Of a DNA stretch of 33,558 nt, positions 16,102-24,061 are shown in pieces. How positions within the stretch are numbered: the stretch's first letter is position 1; every line of letters starts with the position of its first letter. The stretch is from an uncultured Bacilli bacterium (GTDB taxonomy: Bacteria; Bacillota_I; Bacilli_A; RF39; UBA660). The stretch spans positions 1 through 33,558 of the forward strand of contig CAJUBJ010000013.1 of the NCBI GenBank assembly GCA_910584655.1, read 5' to 3'. A program made the translations under genes and the position numbers. The notes beneath the pieces were generated by a model. That model had not been told where the DNA came from. It saw only the letters and a list, made by a program, of their open reading frames with translations, and made no database searches.

Positions 16102-17691
16102 TTAATTCTCCAAAATTAAAATAATTAAATAATTAAAATTAGATTTAATTACTACTTTATATTTATCATTTTTAAAAACCTTCTTTAGTCTATCCTCATA
16201 AGTTAAAATGTAACCATCTTTTATTAAATTATCGATATAATCACTAACAAAATACATCACTTCAATGCTTTCACTACCATTAACTTTATACCTTAAACTT
16301 AATACTTTATCTTTATAACTGCCTTTAACAAGAGGTATATTTGTTTCAATATCACCAATATTTTTATATTCTTCCCAAACATTTTTATCAATATAATTAT
16401 AATTAACTTCATCATTTAACGAATAATAATACTCTTGTTTAAAAGTATCTAAAATAGTATATGTAATATTACCATAGCTCTTTTTAATTAAAACATCTTG
16501 AAGCTTTTTTAAATAATCAGTACTATTAGCATAAGATAATTCAGAATATAATTGATCTCCAACATTTATTCCAACAACATTACCTTGATTATCAAACAAA
16601 GCTGCACCAATATCACTATTACCTAACAAAAATAAATTTCTCAATCTTCCATTTTCTTGAGAAATAAAAGATCCATAAGATATACTAAATCCACTATTAT
16701 ACTTACTATTTATCATAAATAATTTATCATCTGTCTTTAAAGAAATAGATTCACCCAGTTTTACTTCCTCACCAACATTTCCATCAATTTTTAATACAAC
16801 AACATCATAGTTTGCGTCAGCTGCAACTACTCCCAAAACATTATATGTATTTCCATTACAATCATTTACATATATATAATTACTATTAGTTAAAAATTGT
16901 AAGAACAAAGACCAAGTAGTTACAACGATTCCTTTTCTCAAAAAGAAACCACTACCATAAGTATTACTACCATTTCCATCCATACCAGTAATTTGCACAA
17001 CTTTATTTTTATTTTCATTATATAAATTAGTTAGTATTTCATCTGTTACTATATCTTCACTTCCATTAAAAGATAATGCATTAAAAGTTCCACTTATTAC
17101 TTCACCTTTATCTTCATTATTTGTTACTCTTTTAAAATACTCATTTAAATCATCATCAATTTTTATCCAAGGAAAATACAACCTATAGCCATTTTCATTT
17201 TCCTTAAACCAAAGTCCCATAATAACATCTTTATCTTCTCCATTAACTTTAGCAGAATCAAAATATACAAATGACATAGCATCATTCATATCAGTCATAA
17301 CTGTCTTTATATCTTTATACCTTGATACCTCTATTTTTTCTTTATCTATTTGTTCTAAAAACATTTTTATAAACATATCACTATTTAAAGTATCAAAACC
17401 ATTATTATTACTTAAATATATATAATTAACTAATTCTTTTCTTCTTTCTTGTATATCTTTCTTATCTATAGCTATTTTAACTATCTTTTTAGACAAAGCT
17501 TCAATTTCAACATCATTAATTATTTTTTTATCAAAACCATCAGTTTCAATCTTATATGCAGAGTTCAAATTACTAACAAGCTTATTAGCTTTACTATTTA
17601 AATCTATTTTATCCACATCAATATTAAAAGCTTCTACATTATAAACAAATAAGGCCATCAACAATATTATAAAAATTATTTTCTTCTTCAT
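16102..17691 (-). CDS. Secreted HtrA/trypsin-fold protein with degenerate catalytic triad
   Basis: Protein of 529 residues. Signal peptide or anchor 1-21 ends in VEA. Residues about 235-400 have a trypsin-like S1C pattern: GSGFFL, then VVTTWSLF where HtrA has VVTNxHVV, so the catalytic His is replaced (Ser261). Then ANYDVVVLKID follows (Asp296 in place) and LLGNSDIGAALFDNQGNVVGI (Ser359 in place of GNSGGP). With His missing it is probably not a peptidase but a binding or regulatory pseudoprotease. No PDZ domain is visible. The N-terminal 230 residues are unassigned and helical, and the C-terminus is a small beta domain. RBS AAGGAGG. Middle gene of an operon with a metallopeptidase and the PsbP-like protein. 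Confidence 0.75.
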   Translation of the reverse strand: MKKKIIFIILLMALFVYNVEAFNIDVDKIDLNSKANKLVSNLNSAYKIETDGFDKKIINDVEIEALSKKIVKIAIDKKDIQERRKELVNYIYLSNNNGFDTLNSDMFIKMFLEQIDKEKIEVSRYKDIKTVMTDMNDAMSFVYFDSAKVNGEDKDVIMGLWFKENENGYRLYFPWIKIDDDLNEYFKRVTNNEDKGEVISGTFNALSFNGSEDIVTDEILTNLYNENKNKVVQITGMDGNGSNTYGSGFFLRKGIVVTTWSLFLQFLTNSNYIYVNDCNGNTYNVLGVVAADANYDVVVLKIDGNVGEEVKLGESISLKTDDKLFMINSKYNSGFSISYGSFISQENGRLRNLFLLGNSDIGAALFDNQGNVVGINVGDQLYSELSYANSTDYLKKLQDVLIKKSYGNITYTILDTFKQEYYYSLNDEVNYNYIDKNVWEEYKNIGDIETNIPLVKGSYKDKVLSLRYKVNGSESIEVMYFVSDYIDNLIKDGYILTYEDRLKKVFKNDKYKVVIKSNFNYLIILILEN

Positions 17692-17705
17692 AATAATTTA
17701 CCTCC

Positions 17706-19397
17706 TTATAACTTACTTTCTAAAACTTTTATTATATACTTACTAGCAGGTTTAGCTCCATCACCATTTATATATACATCATGAAAAGCTTCAGCAATTG
17801 TTTCATCATAAATATATAAACCATTTTTATCTTTCGCCATTGCATATTTAGAAATACTTCTTCTAAATTCATCAAAAGATACATCATGATAATCTTGTCT
17901 ATACTCATTATAGGCCTCTGTCAATAACTCATAACTATATATACCTGAATCAAAATTATCTATTACCTTAGTTAAAGTTGCATATTGCGTAGCTTTAACG
18001 AAATTAAGTTGTCTTGTATCATAAGAATTTAACAAAGCAACATAAGAAAGATAATGACCGAATTCATGAGCTACAGTACTACTTCTTGTTGCATTAGGTG
18101 GAAAATAACCACTTTTTGAAGAATAATTAACTGAACTCTTAAATTTAGACATATTTAAAAATGAAGATGCATTTAAAATAATTTGTGTTTTAATTCCAAC
18201 AGGAAATTCATTTTTAGTATTACTTGTTGCAAAACTAAAAGATGGCATAAAGGCTGCAATATAATTATTATTACTTCCTACATTAGCTAGTGTTATATTT
18301 GTAAGATAATATCTCGCCTTTGGATATTTATTATAAATAAAATCTACAACATTTTTTATTTCCAATGCAAAATCCTCATCAATTTCACATAGATTAACTG
18401 CCGTAATACCATAATTTTCAACAATTTCATTCTCAATTTTCACAATATTGTTTGGACAATTATTCTTTTGTTTAACACTATCTGCAATTATTAACTTTCT
18501 CACATCGTTATCACTTGTCAAAGTTAATTGTTTAAAATATTGATTATCATAAACAATTGAAGTAACCCCTTCACTACTTGCTCCGCCAGTCTGACCAGAT
18601 TTAGACACACCATTGTACTCTAATAAATCTGTATCTACTACTTGGTTTTTATTAATTAATGTATCCGAATTACTTTCACTAAAATAAAAATCTTCACTTT
18701 GTTCACCAAAAACATATATAAGCATTCCTGCCCATAAAACAATTACAAAAGAATAAGCTAAAAAATTAAAAATACCTCTTTTATTTTTACGAATTCTAGC
18801 CGAATCATTATTCTCCTCTGTAACAATATTAATAAAACCTTTTTTAGGACTCACTTCTTCCTTAAAAGGCCACTGAACATTATTAATAATATTATTTGAA
18901 GAATTGCAAATATCTTTTTTCCCATAAATTTCTTCTTGAGTAAATTCTTTTTTCACACTCTTTGTCTTTATTGAAGAATTTTTAACATTTACATTTTTTT
19001 CATTTAATGCTATAGCTTTATTTACACTTTTTGATGCTTTAACTTTATTTATTTCCTGCACTGATTCACTATCAGATATTAAACTTTTTGAATGATTAGC
19101 AATTTTACTTTTTCTAATTTCTTCTTGTTGTTTTTCCTTTGCTTCTTTATAATCAATATAATTATTATAATCTTTTCTTTCAATTTCTCTTATTTTTTTA
19201 CCAGTTTTACGTAATTTAATAAATGAACTTTTAGTAACATAACCACCAACTAAATTCTCACTATTATTAGATTTTATTGCACTTTTAGCATTCTTACTTG
19301 TTCGTATTACTTCTTTTTTATTCTTTAAAGCAACACCACAATGTGGGCATACAGACAAATTATTTGAAACTTCTCTATTACATTTTAAACATTTCAT
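17706..19397 (-). CDS. Zinc ribbon-TM-metallopeptidase (HEFGH) membrane protein
   Basis: About 563 residues from the ATG at 19397. A GTG two codons upstream is less likely because GGTGGTG suits the ATG. The N-terminal cytosolic zinc ribbon (CLKCNREVS...CPHCG, about 3-22) is followed by a Lys/Ser/Asn-rich low-complexity region to about 200, one TM helix (about 210-232, FLAYSFVIVLWAGMLIYVFG) and an extracellular domain. The domain has STVAHEFGHYLS (HExxH zinc motif) and a candidate third ligand in DETIAEAFHDVY near the C-terminus, a gluzincin layout. The zinc ribbon faces the cytosol and the peptidase faces outside. It may act on the HtrA-like or PsbP-like proteins of the same operon, but the substrate is unknown. 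Confidence 0.75.
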   Translation of the reverse strand: MKCLKCNREVSNNLSVCPHCGVALKNKKEVIRTSKNAKSAIKSNNSENLVGGYVTKSSFIKLRKTGKKIREIERKDYNNYIDYKEAKEKQQEEIRKSKIANHSKSLISDSESVQEINKVKASKSVNKAIALNEKNVNVKNSSIKTKSVKKEFTQEEIYGKKDICNSSNNIINNVQWPFKEEVSPKKGFINIVTEENNDSARIRKNKRGIFNFLAYSFVIVLWAGMLIYVFGEQSEDFYFSESNSDTLINKNQVVDTDLLEYNGVSKSGQTGGASSEGVTSIVYDNQYFKQLTLTSDNDVRKLIIADSVKQKNNCPNNIVKIENEIVENYGITAVNLCEIDEDFALEIKNVVDFIYNKYPKARYYLTNITLANVGSNNNYIAAFMPSFSFATSNTKNEFPVGIKTQIILNASSFLNMSKFKSSVNYSSKSGYFPPNATRSSTVAHEFGHYLSYVALLNSYDTRQLNFVKATQYATLTKVIDNFDSGIYSYELLTEAYNEYRQDYHDVSFDEFRRSISKYAMAKDKNGLYIYDETIAEAFHDVYINGDGAKPASKYIIKVLESKL

Positions 19398-19422
19398 ATA
19401 CACACCACCATTATCATAAATA

Positions 19423-19428
19423 ATTATA
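19423..19428 (-). promoter_or_regulatory. Extended -10 (TGTTATAAT) of the metallopeptidase operon
   Basis: TATAAT preceded by TGT, right after the T-run of the ftsK terminator. No good -35. Confidence 0.55.
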
Positions 19429-19432
19429 ACAT

Positions 19433-19457
19433 AAAAAAAGGAAGAAAACTATTCTTC
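19433..19457 (-). terminator. ftsK terminator overlapping its stop codon
   Basis: Stem GAAGAA/TTCTTC (19452-19457 with 19441-19446) followed by C and seven Ts. The stem starts in the last two Glu codons and the loop holds the stop codon. Confidence 0.65.
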
Positions 19458-21713
19458 TCCTCCTGTTTCTTTTCCCATTAATACTTCTCTAGGCTTACTA
19501 CCGTTTTGTGGTCCAATTATACCTCTCTCCTCAAGTAAATCTATTATTCTTGCTGCTCTATTATATCCTAATCTAAATCTCCTTTGAATCAATGAAGCAC
19601 TAATTTTACCAGTCTCAATTGCAAATTCTAATATCTCATTATATAACGGATCATCAAAAGACTCTTTATCTCCTGAGACTGGATTATGTTCTTCTTCTAT
19701 TGCTTTATTTAGTGAATCATCATAAGTTGCTAATTGCTGTCCACAAACATATTCAATAACTCTTGCAATTTCTTCATCGGTGATAAAGCATCCTTGAACA
19801 CGTCTTGGATTATTTTCACCCATTGGTAAATATAACATATCTCCTTTACCCAACAATTTTTCTGCTCCAGAATGATCTAAAATTGTTCTAGAATCTATTT
19901 GAGATGCTACTGCAAAAGATATACGTGAAGGAATATTAGCTTTAACAACACCTGTAATTACATCAGTACTTGGACGTTGAGTAGCAACTATCAAATGTAT
20001 TCCAGCTGCACGCGCCATTTGTGTAATACGCATAATAGAATCTTCTACCTCTTTAGAAGCTACTAACATTAAATCCGCCAACTCATCGATAATTACTACT
20101 AAATAATACATCTTTTCTTTATCAAACGATGGATCTTTTTCTTTTTGTTTATCAACCCATTCATTATAAGTACCAATATTCTTAACACCTGTCTCACTAA
20201 ATGTTTCATACCTATCTTCCATCATCGCAACAACTCTTTGTAAAGCTGTATTTGCTTTTTTAGGATCAGTAACAACTGGCCATAATAAATGAGGAACACC
20301 ATTATAATTAGAAAGTTCTACTTTTTTAGGATCAACTAAAACTAATTTTACTTCTTCAGGTCTATATCGCATTAAAATAGATGCAATAAAACTATTAATA
20401 CAAACTGACTTTCCTGAACCAGTAGATCCAGCAACTAATAAGTGTGGCATTTTTGAAATATCAGCCGTTTGCACTTTACCCATTAAATCTTTTCCTAATG
20501 AAACAAGTATTTTAGCTTTTTCTTGATCTCTAGGTATATTTCCTAATACCTCTCTTATTTTAACTGCGTTAACTGAAGGATTAGGAATTTCAATTCCAAC
20601 TGTACTTTTTCCAGGAATTGGAGCTTCTATTCTAACGTCCTTAGCTGCTAATGCAAGTGCAATTTCCTTATTAATGCTTAAAATTCTACTTACCTTAGTT
20701 CCACTAGGTATAGCTACTTCATACTGAGTTACTGCTGGTCCTACATGTATTTCTACAACAGTTCCCTTAATTTGAAAATCGTTCAAAACTCTTTCTAAAA
20801 TAATTTTGTTACTTTTAGTAAAATCATTATTTACTTTATTATTTTTTGGTACATCATCTAACAAATTTATACTAGGCAATGTATATATACCCTTACTAGT
20901 TGCAAAACTAGTTGGTTCCTTTGTTTCAAAACTATCTGGTTCATTTTTTATTTCTTTAGACAAAGAAACAGGTGACACCACTGGTTCTGAGGAAACAACT
21001 TTAGGCATTGGAGTTCTATAATCCTCTTTAGGAATTTCATCAATCTCTCCAATTGATATTATCTCATCCTCTTCATCTTCATAATCATCTTCACGATTAG
21101 CTTCCCTCTCTGCACGTTTCTCGTCTATTTTATTTTTCATATTAATAAATAATTCACCTAGATTAACGTCAAATAACATTACAATAGCCAAAACCATAAA
21201 AGCAACTAAAACAACTATTGTTCCAATTTTCCCAAATAAATTAGCAAGAACATAAGAACATCCTGCTCCTAAAACCCCGCCACCAATATTAATACTTTTT
21301 TGTCCACTAGTAAGGAAACTAGAATTATCACTTATTGTTCCTATTCTACTTTGATAATTAGATATTGTAGCATCTATTATATCATTAGGTTGATAATTAT
21401 TTATAAAACCAAAATGTGCAGTAACTAATACAACCATAATAATTATATATACCCCAACTAATTTAGAATCAAAAAAGTTTGGTAATTTTCTTTTAATAAT
21501 CATATATAATCCCATAAATAACAATAGGAATAAAATTGTAAACCACCATTCTCCTACCAAAAACATAGCAAACTTTTTTATTACAGTACCAACAATACCA
21601 AATTTACCAAGTCCAACTATTCCCATAAGAATTAAAACAATCCCTATAAGTTCAGGACTATAGTTAAATTCGCTTTTTTCTTGTTTTTTTGATGTTTTCT
21701 TTTTCTTAGCCAT
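19449..21713 (-). CDS. ftsK: DNA translocase FtsK/SpoIIIE
   Basis: Protein of 754 residues. A Lys-rich start is followed by four TM helices (about 21-185), an acidic linker (EREANREDDYEDEEDE), then the motor: IHVGPAVTQYEV, Walker A VAGSTGSGKSVCINSF, Walker B VVIIDELADLM, ARAAGIHLIVATQRPSTDVITG. The C-terminal gamma winged helix (ISASLIQRRFRLGYNRAARIIDLLEERGIIGP) reads the orientation of chromosomal KOPS/SRS sequences. It pumps DNA across the division septum and resolves trapped chromosomes. The length and lack of a long linker are of the Bacillus SpoIIIE/SftA-like size. Whether the cell sporulates cannot be read from this gene. TATGGTGAG region precedes the ATG. Confidence 0.96.
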   Translation of the reverse strand: MAKKKKTSKKQEKSEFNYSPELIGIVLILMGIVGLGKFGIVGTVIKKFAMFLVGEWWFTILFLLLFMGLYMIIKRKLPNFFDSKLVGVYIIIMVVLVTAHFGFINNYQPNDIIDATISNYQSRIGTISDNSSFLTSGQKSINIGGGVLGAGCSYVLANLFGKIGTIVVLVAFMVLAIVMLFDVNLGELFINMKNKIDEKRAEREANREDDYEDEEDEIISIGEIDEIPKEDYRTPMPKVVSSEPVVSPVSLSKEIKNEPDSFETKEPTSFATSKGIYTLPSINLLDDVPKNNKVNNDFTKSNKIILERVLNDFQIKGTVVEIHVGPAVTQYEVAIPSGTKVSRILSINKEIALALAAKDVRIEAPIPGKSTVGIEIPNPSVNAVKIREVLGNIPRDQEKAKILVSLGKDLMGKVQTADISKMPHLLVAGSTGSGKSVCINSFIASILMRYRPEEVKLVLVDPKKVELSNYNGVPHLLWPVVTDPKKANTALQRVVAMMEDRYETFSETGVKNIGTYNEWVDKQKEKDPSFDKEKMYYLVVIIDELADLMLVASKEVEDSIMRITQMARAAGIHLIVATQRPSTDVITGVVKANIPSRISFAVASQIDSRTILDHSGAEKLLGKGDMLYLPMGENNPRRVQGCFITDEEIARVIEYVCGQQLATYDDSLNKAIEEEHNPVSGDKESFDDPLYNEILEFAIETGKISASLIQRRFRLGYNRAARIIDLLEERGIIGPQNGSKPREVLMGKETGGEE

Positions 21714-21730
21714 ACTATCTCACCATACTA

Positions 21731-21760
21731 ATTATAACCTAAAACCATATATAAAATCAA
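21731..21760 (-). promoter_or_regulatory. ftsK promoter
   Basis: -35 TTGATT (21755-21760), 18-base spacer, -10 TATAAT (21731-21736), about 18 bases before the ATG. Confidence 0.6.
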
Positions 21761-21783
21761 AAGAAAAAGAGGTATTTTCTCTT
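21761..21783 (-). terminator. Possible weak terminator upstream of ftsK
   Basis: Stem AAGAG/CTCTT (21779-21783 with 21767-21771) with a 7-base loop and a TTTTTCTTTT run. It would end the transcript of the YjcZ-like gene. Between here and 21886 only AT-rich sequence and a short ATACAT/ATGTAT dyad (about 21816-21833) are visible. Confidence 0.4.
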
Positions 21784-21886
21784 ACCTTAACAAAAAATGA
21801 AGTTACAAAGTATAATACATATCAAAATGTATACACTAATTACTATAAAAGCATTATTAATTACTATGCTCTTTTTCTTTAATAAC

Positions 21887-21988
21887 TTAAATATAAGCCC
21901 CAACGATGATAATTAATAATATAAATAAAACTAAGATAATAGCAGGACCTAAAGCATTGTTATAATTATTGTTACCACAATTATTCAT
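21887..21988 (-). CDS. YjcZ-like mini membrane protein (33 aa)
   Basis: Short gene of 33 residues: a Asn/Gly/Tyr-rich start (MNNCGNNNYNNALGP), then one TM helix (AIILVLFILLIIIVGAY) and Ile at the end. This is the layout of YjcZ/tiny-TM proteins of Bacilli, often annotated as sporulation protein YjcZ. A strong RBS AAAGGAGG lies 8 bases before the ATG. It is between ftsK and prsA, opposite in direction to prsA. It is a tail of the family in composition, with Asn replacing the usual Gly runs. The function of the family is mostly unknown; many are induced in sporulation or envelope stress. Confidence 0.75.
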   Translation of the reverse strand: MNNCGNNNYNNALGPAIILVLFILLIIIVGAYI

Positions 21989-22058
21989 AAACCATCCTCC
22001 TTTATATTTCTTTTCACTTATATTCTATGGTTGATAATAACTTTGTGTGAATATAATC

Positions 22059-22087
22059 TTGTTTTTTAATAATGACATTGCTATAAT
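22059..22087 (+). promoter_or_regulatory. Probable prsA promoter
   Basis: -35 TTGTTT (22059-22064), 17-base spacer, -10 TATAAT (22082-22087). A second, poorer candidate (TTGATA 22031-22036, TATAAT 22052-22057) has only a 15-base spacer. RBS AGGAGG follows at 22101-22106. Confidence 0.5.
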
Positions 22088-22111
22088 TATAAGTATGTTA
22101 AGGAGGAAAAC

Positions 22112-23167
22112 ATGAAAAAGAAAATAATTGTGCTAGCCCTTATCGTAACATTACTATGTTCAGGGTGTGGAAGTAAAATACCAACATTATCTAATGGTGA
22201 CGAAGCGGTCGTAACACTAAAAGATGGTTCAAAAATTAGTGTAAATGAACTTTATGAATCAGTAAAAAATGATTTTGCACTACAAGCAATGGTTAATTTG
22301 GTTGATAAAAAAATATTAGAAGATAGTTATAGTGACAAAGTTGAAGAAGCTAAAAAATATGCAGATGATATAATGACTCAATATGAATCTTTATATGGAG
22401 ATCAACTTCTTTCTTTAATTCAACAACAAACTGGATATCAAAGTTTAGAATCTTATAAAGACTCTATTTATGTAAATTATCTTGAAAGACTTGCAATAGA
22501 AGATTATTGTAAGAAACAAATCACTGATAAAGAAATTAATGCATATTACAAAGATGAAATTGTTGGAGATATTAAAGTTAGTCATATTTTAATTAGTCCA
22601 AAAACAACTGATGATATGACTGATGAAGAAAAAGCTGCTGCAGAAACTGAAGCTAAAGAAAAAATTGAAGCTATCATTTCTGAATTAAAGAAAACTAACA
22701 AAAATGATGTTGCAGATAAATTCGCAGAATTAGCTAAAGAACAATCACAAGATGAATCAACAAAAAATAATGATGGTTCATTTGGATTTATTAATAAAAA
22801 TACTTTATCTTCTGCATATGATGAATTAGTTAGTGCTGCTTACAAATTAAAAGATGGTGAATATTCAACTAGTATCATTACTACAGAATTAGGATACCAT
22901 GTAATTTTAAGAACAGAAACTAAAGAAAAAGCTTCTCTAGAAGATGTTAAAGAAGACATTTTAGAAACTTTAGGCGCTGAATATTTACAAGAAAATCAAG
23001 TTTCTGCTGTTAAAGCATTACAAGAAAAAAGAAAAGAATATGGTGTAGAAATCGTAGATTCTGAACTAAAAGCACAATATGCTGAATTAATTCAAAATCA
23101 AATTGCAGCATATCAAGAACAACAAAATCAACAAAATCAACAAAATAACCAAAATCAAACAAACTAA
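22112..23167 (+). CDS. prsA: PrsA-like foldase lipoprotein (parvulin peptidyl-prolyl isomerase)
   Basis: Protein of 351 residues. The lipoprotein signal peptide has lipobox LCSGC (lipidated Cys near 19). A helical chaperone region follows, with the parvulin PpiC domain inserted at about 155-275 (VSHILISPKT...AKEQSQD...GSFGFINKNTLSSAYDELVSAAYKLKDGEYS...LGYHVIL). C-terminal helices end in a Gln/Asn-rich tail encoded by a short tandem repeat. It is a membrane-anchored extracytoplasmic foldase that helps secreted proteins fold after Sec export. It is one of only two + strand genes, and its bidirectional terminator is shared with recX. Confidence 0.93.
   Translation: MKKKIIVLALIVTLLCSGCGSKIPTLSNGDEAVVTLKDGSKISVNELYESVKNDFALQAMVNLVDKKILEDSYSDKVEEAKKYADDIMTQYESLYGDQLLSLIQQQTGYQSLESYKDSIYVNYLERLAIEDYCKKQITDKEINAYYKDEIVGDIKVSHILISPKTTDDMTDEEKAAAETEAKEKIEAIISELKKTNKNDVADKFAELAKEQSQDESTKNNDGSFGFINKNTLSSAYDELVSAAYKLKDGEYSTSIITTELGYHVILRTETKEKASLEDVKEDILETLGAEYLQENQVSAVKALQEKRKEYGVEIVDSELKAQYAELIQNQIAAYQEQQNQQNQQNNQNQTN
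23120..23155 (+). repeat. 9-base tandem repeat (CAACAAAAT) encoding the PrsA Gln/Asn tail
   Basis: Three perfect copies (23120-23146) plus one degenerate copy to 23155. Each adds three residues (QQN). It can change length by slippage without shifting the frame. Confidence 0.9.
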
Positions 23168-23171
23168 AAAG

Positions 23172-23192
23172 AGGACTAAATAAAATAGTCCT
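23172..23192. terminator. Bidirectional terminator between prsA and recX
   Basis: Perfect 7-base-pair stem AGGACTA/TAGTCCT (23172-23178, 23186-23192). T-runs lie on both sides (cttttttatt on +, CTCTTTTT on -), so it ends both converging transcripts. Confidence 0.9.
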
Positions 23193-23195
23193 TTT

Positions 23196-23963
23196 TTATT
23201 TATGTAAATTTATACACTCTCTAACCTCATCATATTTAAAACCTTTATTTACAAGTTTTAAAGTAACTTTATTATCTAATTCATACCCTTCATATTTCAT
23301 TGACAACTTTTTATAAACTTTGCTATATTCTTTTTCTAAAATAGAAATATTATCCTTAAATTCATTACTATTAATAACTTCTTCAATCATCCATTTATAA
23401 TAGCCAAGATTACTTAAATCATATAATAACTTTTCTTTTAATTTATTATTACCATAACTTTTATTTGTACTAATTCTCTTCTTCACTATTTTATCAATCT
23501 TTGCTATCCAAACTTCATCATCAATTTTTTTCAAATTCTCTTCGATATCATTCTCATTCAATCCTAATTTAATTAATTCTTTTTTTATCTTATTTGGTCC
23601 TGCTGTACTCAAATTAACTTGATCAGATAAATAACACTTTAAATATATTTCTTCATTAAGATATCCATCCTTTTTTAGTCTTTCTATAGTTTCATGAACA
23701 ATACTTTTACAATAATCTTTTTCTAAGTATTTAACCATTTCCTTTTCTGTTCTAAGTTTCTTAGTAATATATTTAAGTGCCTTATAATAAGCTTCTAATT
23801 TATCATTATATTCTGTTATTTCTTTAAATAACTTTTCATCTATTTCTTTTCTTCTTAACAACTCAAATTTTACAATTACATCATCATATAACTTAACATT
23901 AATATCGTCAATTAAAACACTATATTTATTACTTTTTAGTTTAGTATACTTTCCTACTTTCAT
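23196..23963 (-). CDS. recX: Regulatory protein RecX
   Basis: Protein of 255 residues, normal for the Bacillus-type RecX (about 260). It is all-helical with repeated three-helix units; the core reads YYKALKYITKKLRTEKEMVKYL, then ETIERLKKDGYLNEEIYLKCYL. RecX binds RecA filaments and modulates recombination and the SOS response. It sits behind a LexA-type operator and its own strong promoter, which fits a DNA-damage-inducible gene. It is transcribed alone, with recA not in the window. N-terminal 60 residues are variable, as in other long RecX proteins. Confidence 0.9.
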   Translation of the reverse strand: MKVGKYTKLKSNKYSVLIDDINVKLYDDVIVKFELLRRKEIDEKLFKEITEYNDKLEAYYKALKYITKKLRTEKEMVKYLEKDYCKSIVHETIERLKKDGYLNEEIYLKCYLSDQVNLSTAGPNKIKKELIKLGLNENDIEENLKKIDDEVWIAKIDKIVKKRISTNKSYGNNKLKEKLLYDLSNLGYYKWMIEEVINSNEFKDNISILEKEYSKVYKKLSMKYEGYELDNKVTLKLVNKGFKYDEVRECINLHK

Positions 23964-23981
23964 GTAATCACCTTAAAAAAT

Positions 23982-24010
23982 ATTATAACAAATCAGTATT
24001 TTTTTATCAA
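23982..24010 (-). promoter_or_regulatory. recX promoter
   Basis: -35 TTGATA (24005-24010), 17-base spacer, extended -10 TGTTATAAT (TATAAT at 23982-23987). RBS AAGGTGA follows. Confidence 0.8.
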
Positions 24011-24023
24011 GAACATTTGTTCA
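24010..24023 (-). promoter_or_regulatory. SOS/LexA (DinR) box upstream of recX
   Basis: TGAACAAATGTTCT on the minus strand; the core GAAC-N4-GTTC (24011-24022) matches the Bacillus-type LexA operator CGAACATATGTTCG in all eight arm bases. It abuts the recX -35, so LexA would block polymerase binding. Confidence 0.8.
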
Positions 24024-24034
24024 TATCAAGACAT

Positions 24035-24061
24035 AAAAAAACTTACAAATTATTTTGTAAG
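24035..24061 (-). terminator. nrnA terminator overlapping its stop codon
   Basis: Perfect stem CTTACAAA/TTTGTAAG (24054-24061 with 24042-24049), 4-base loop, then seven Ts. It covers the last five sense codons and the stop. Confidence 0.85.

Noticed and set aside
21798..21917. Possible + strand ORF of about 39 codons antisense to the YjcZ-like gene
   Set aside because: No ribosome binding site and no good promoter; the minus-strand gene has both a strong RBS and a family match.
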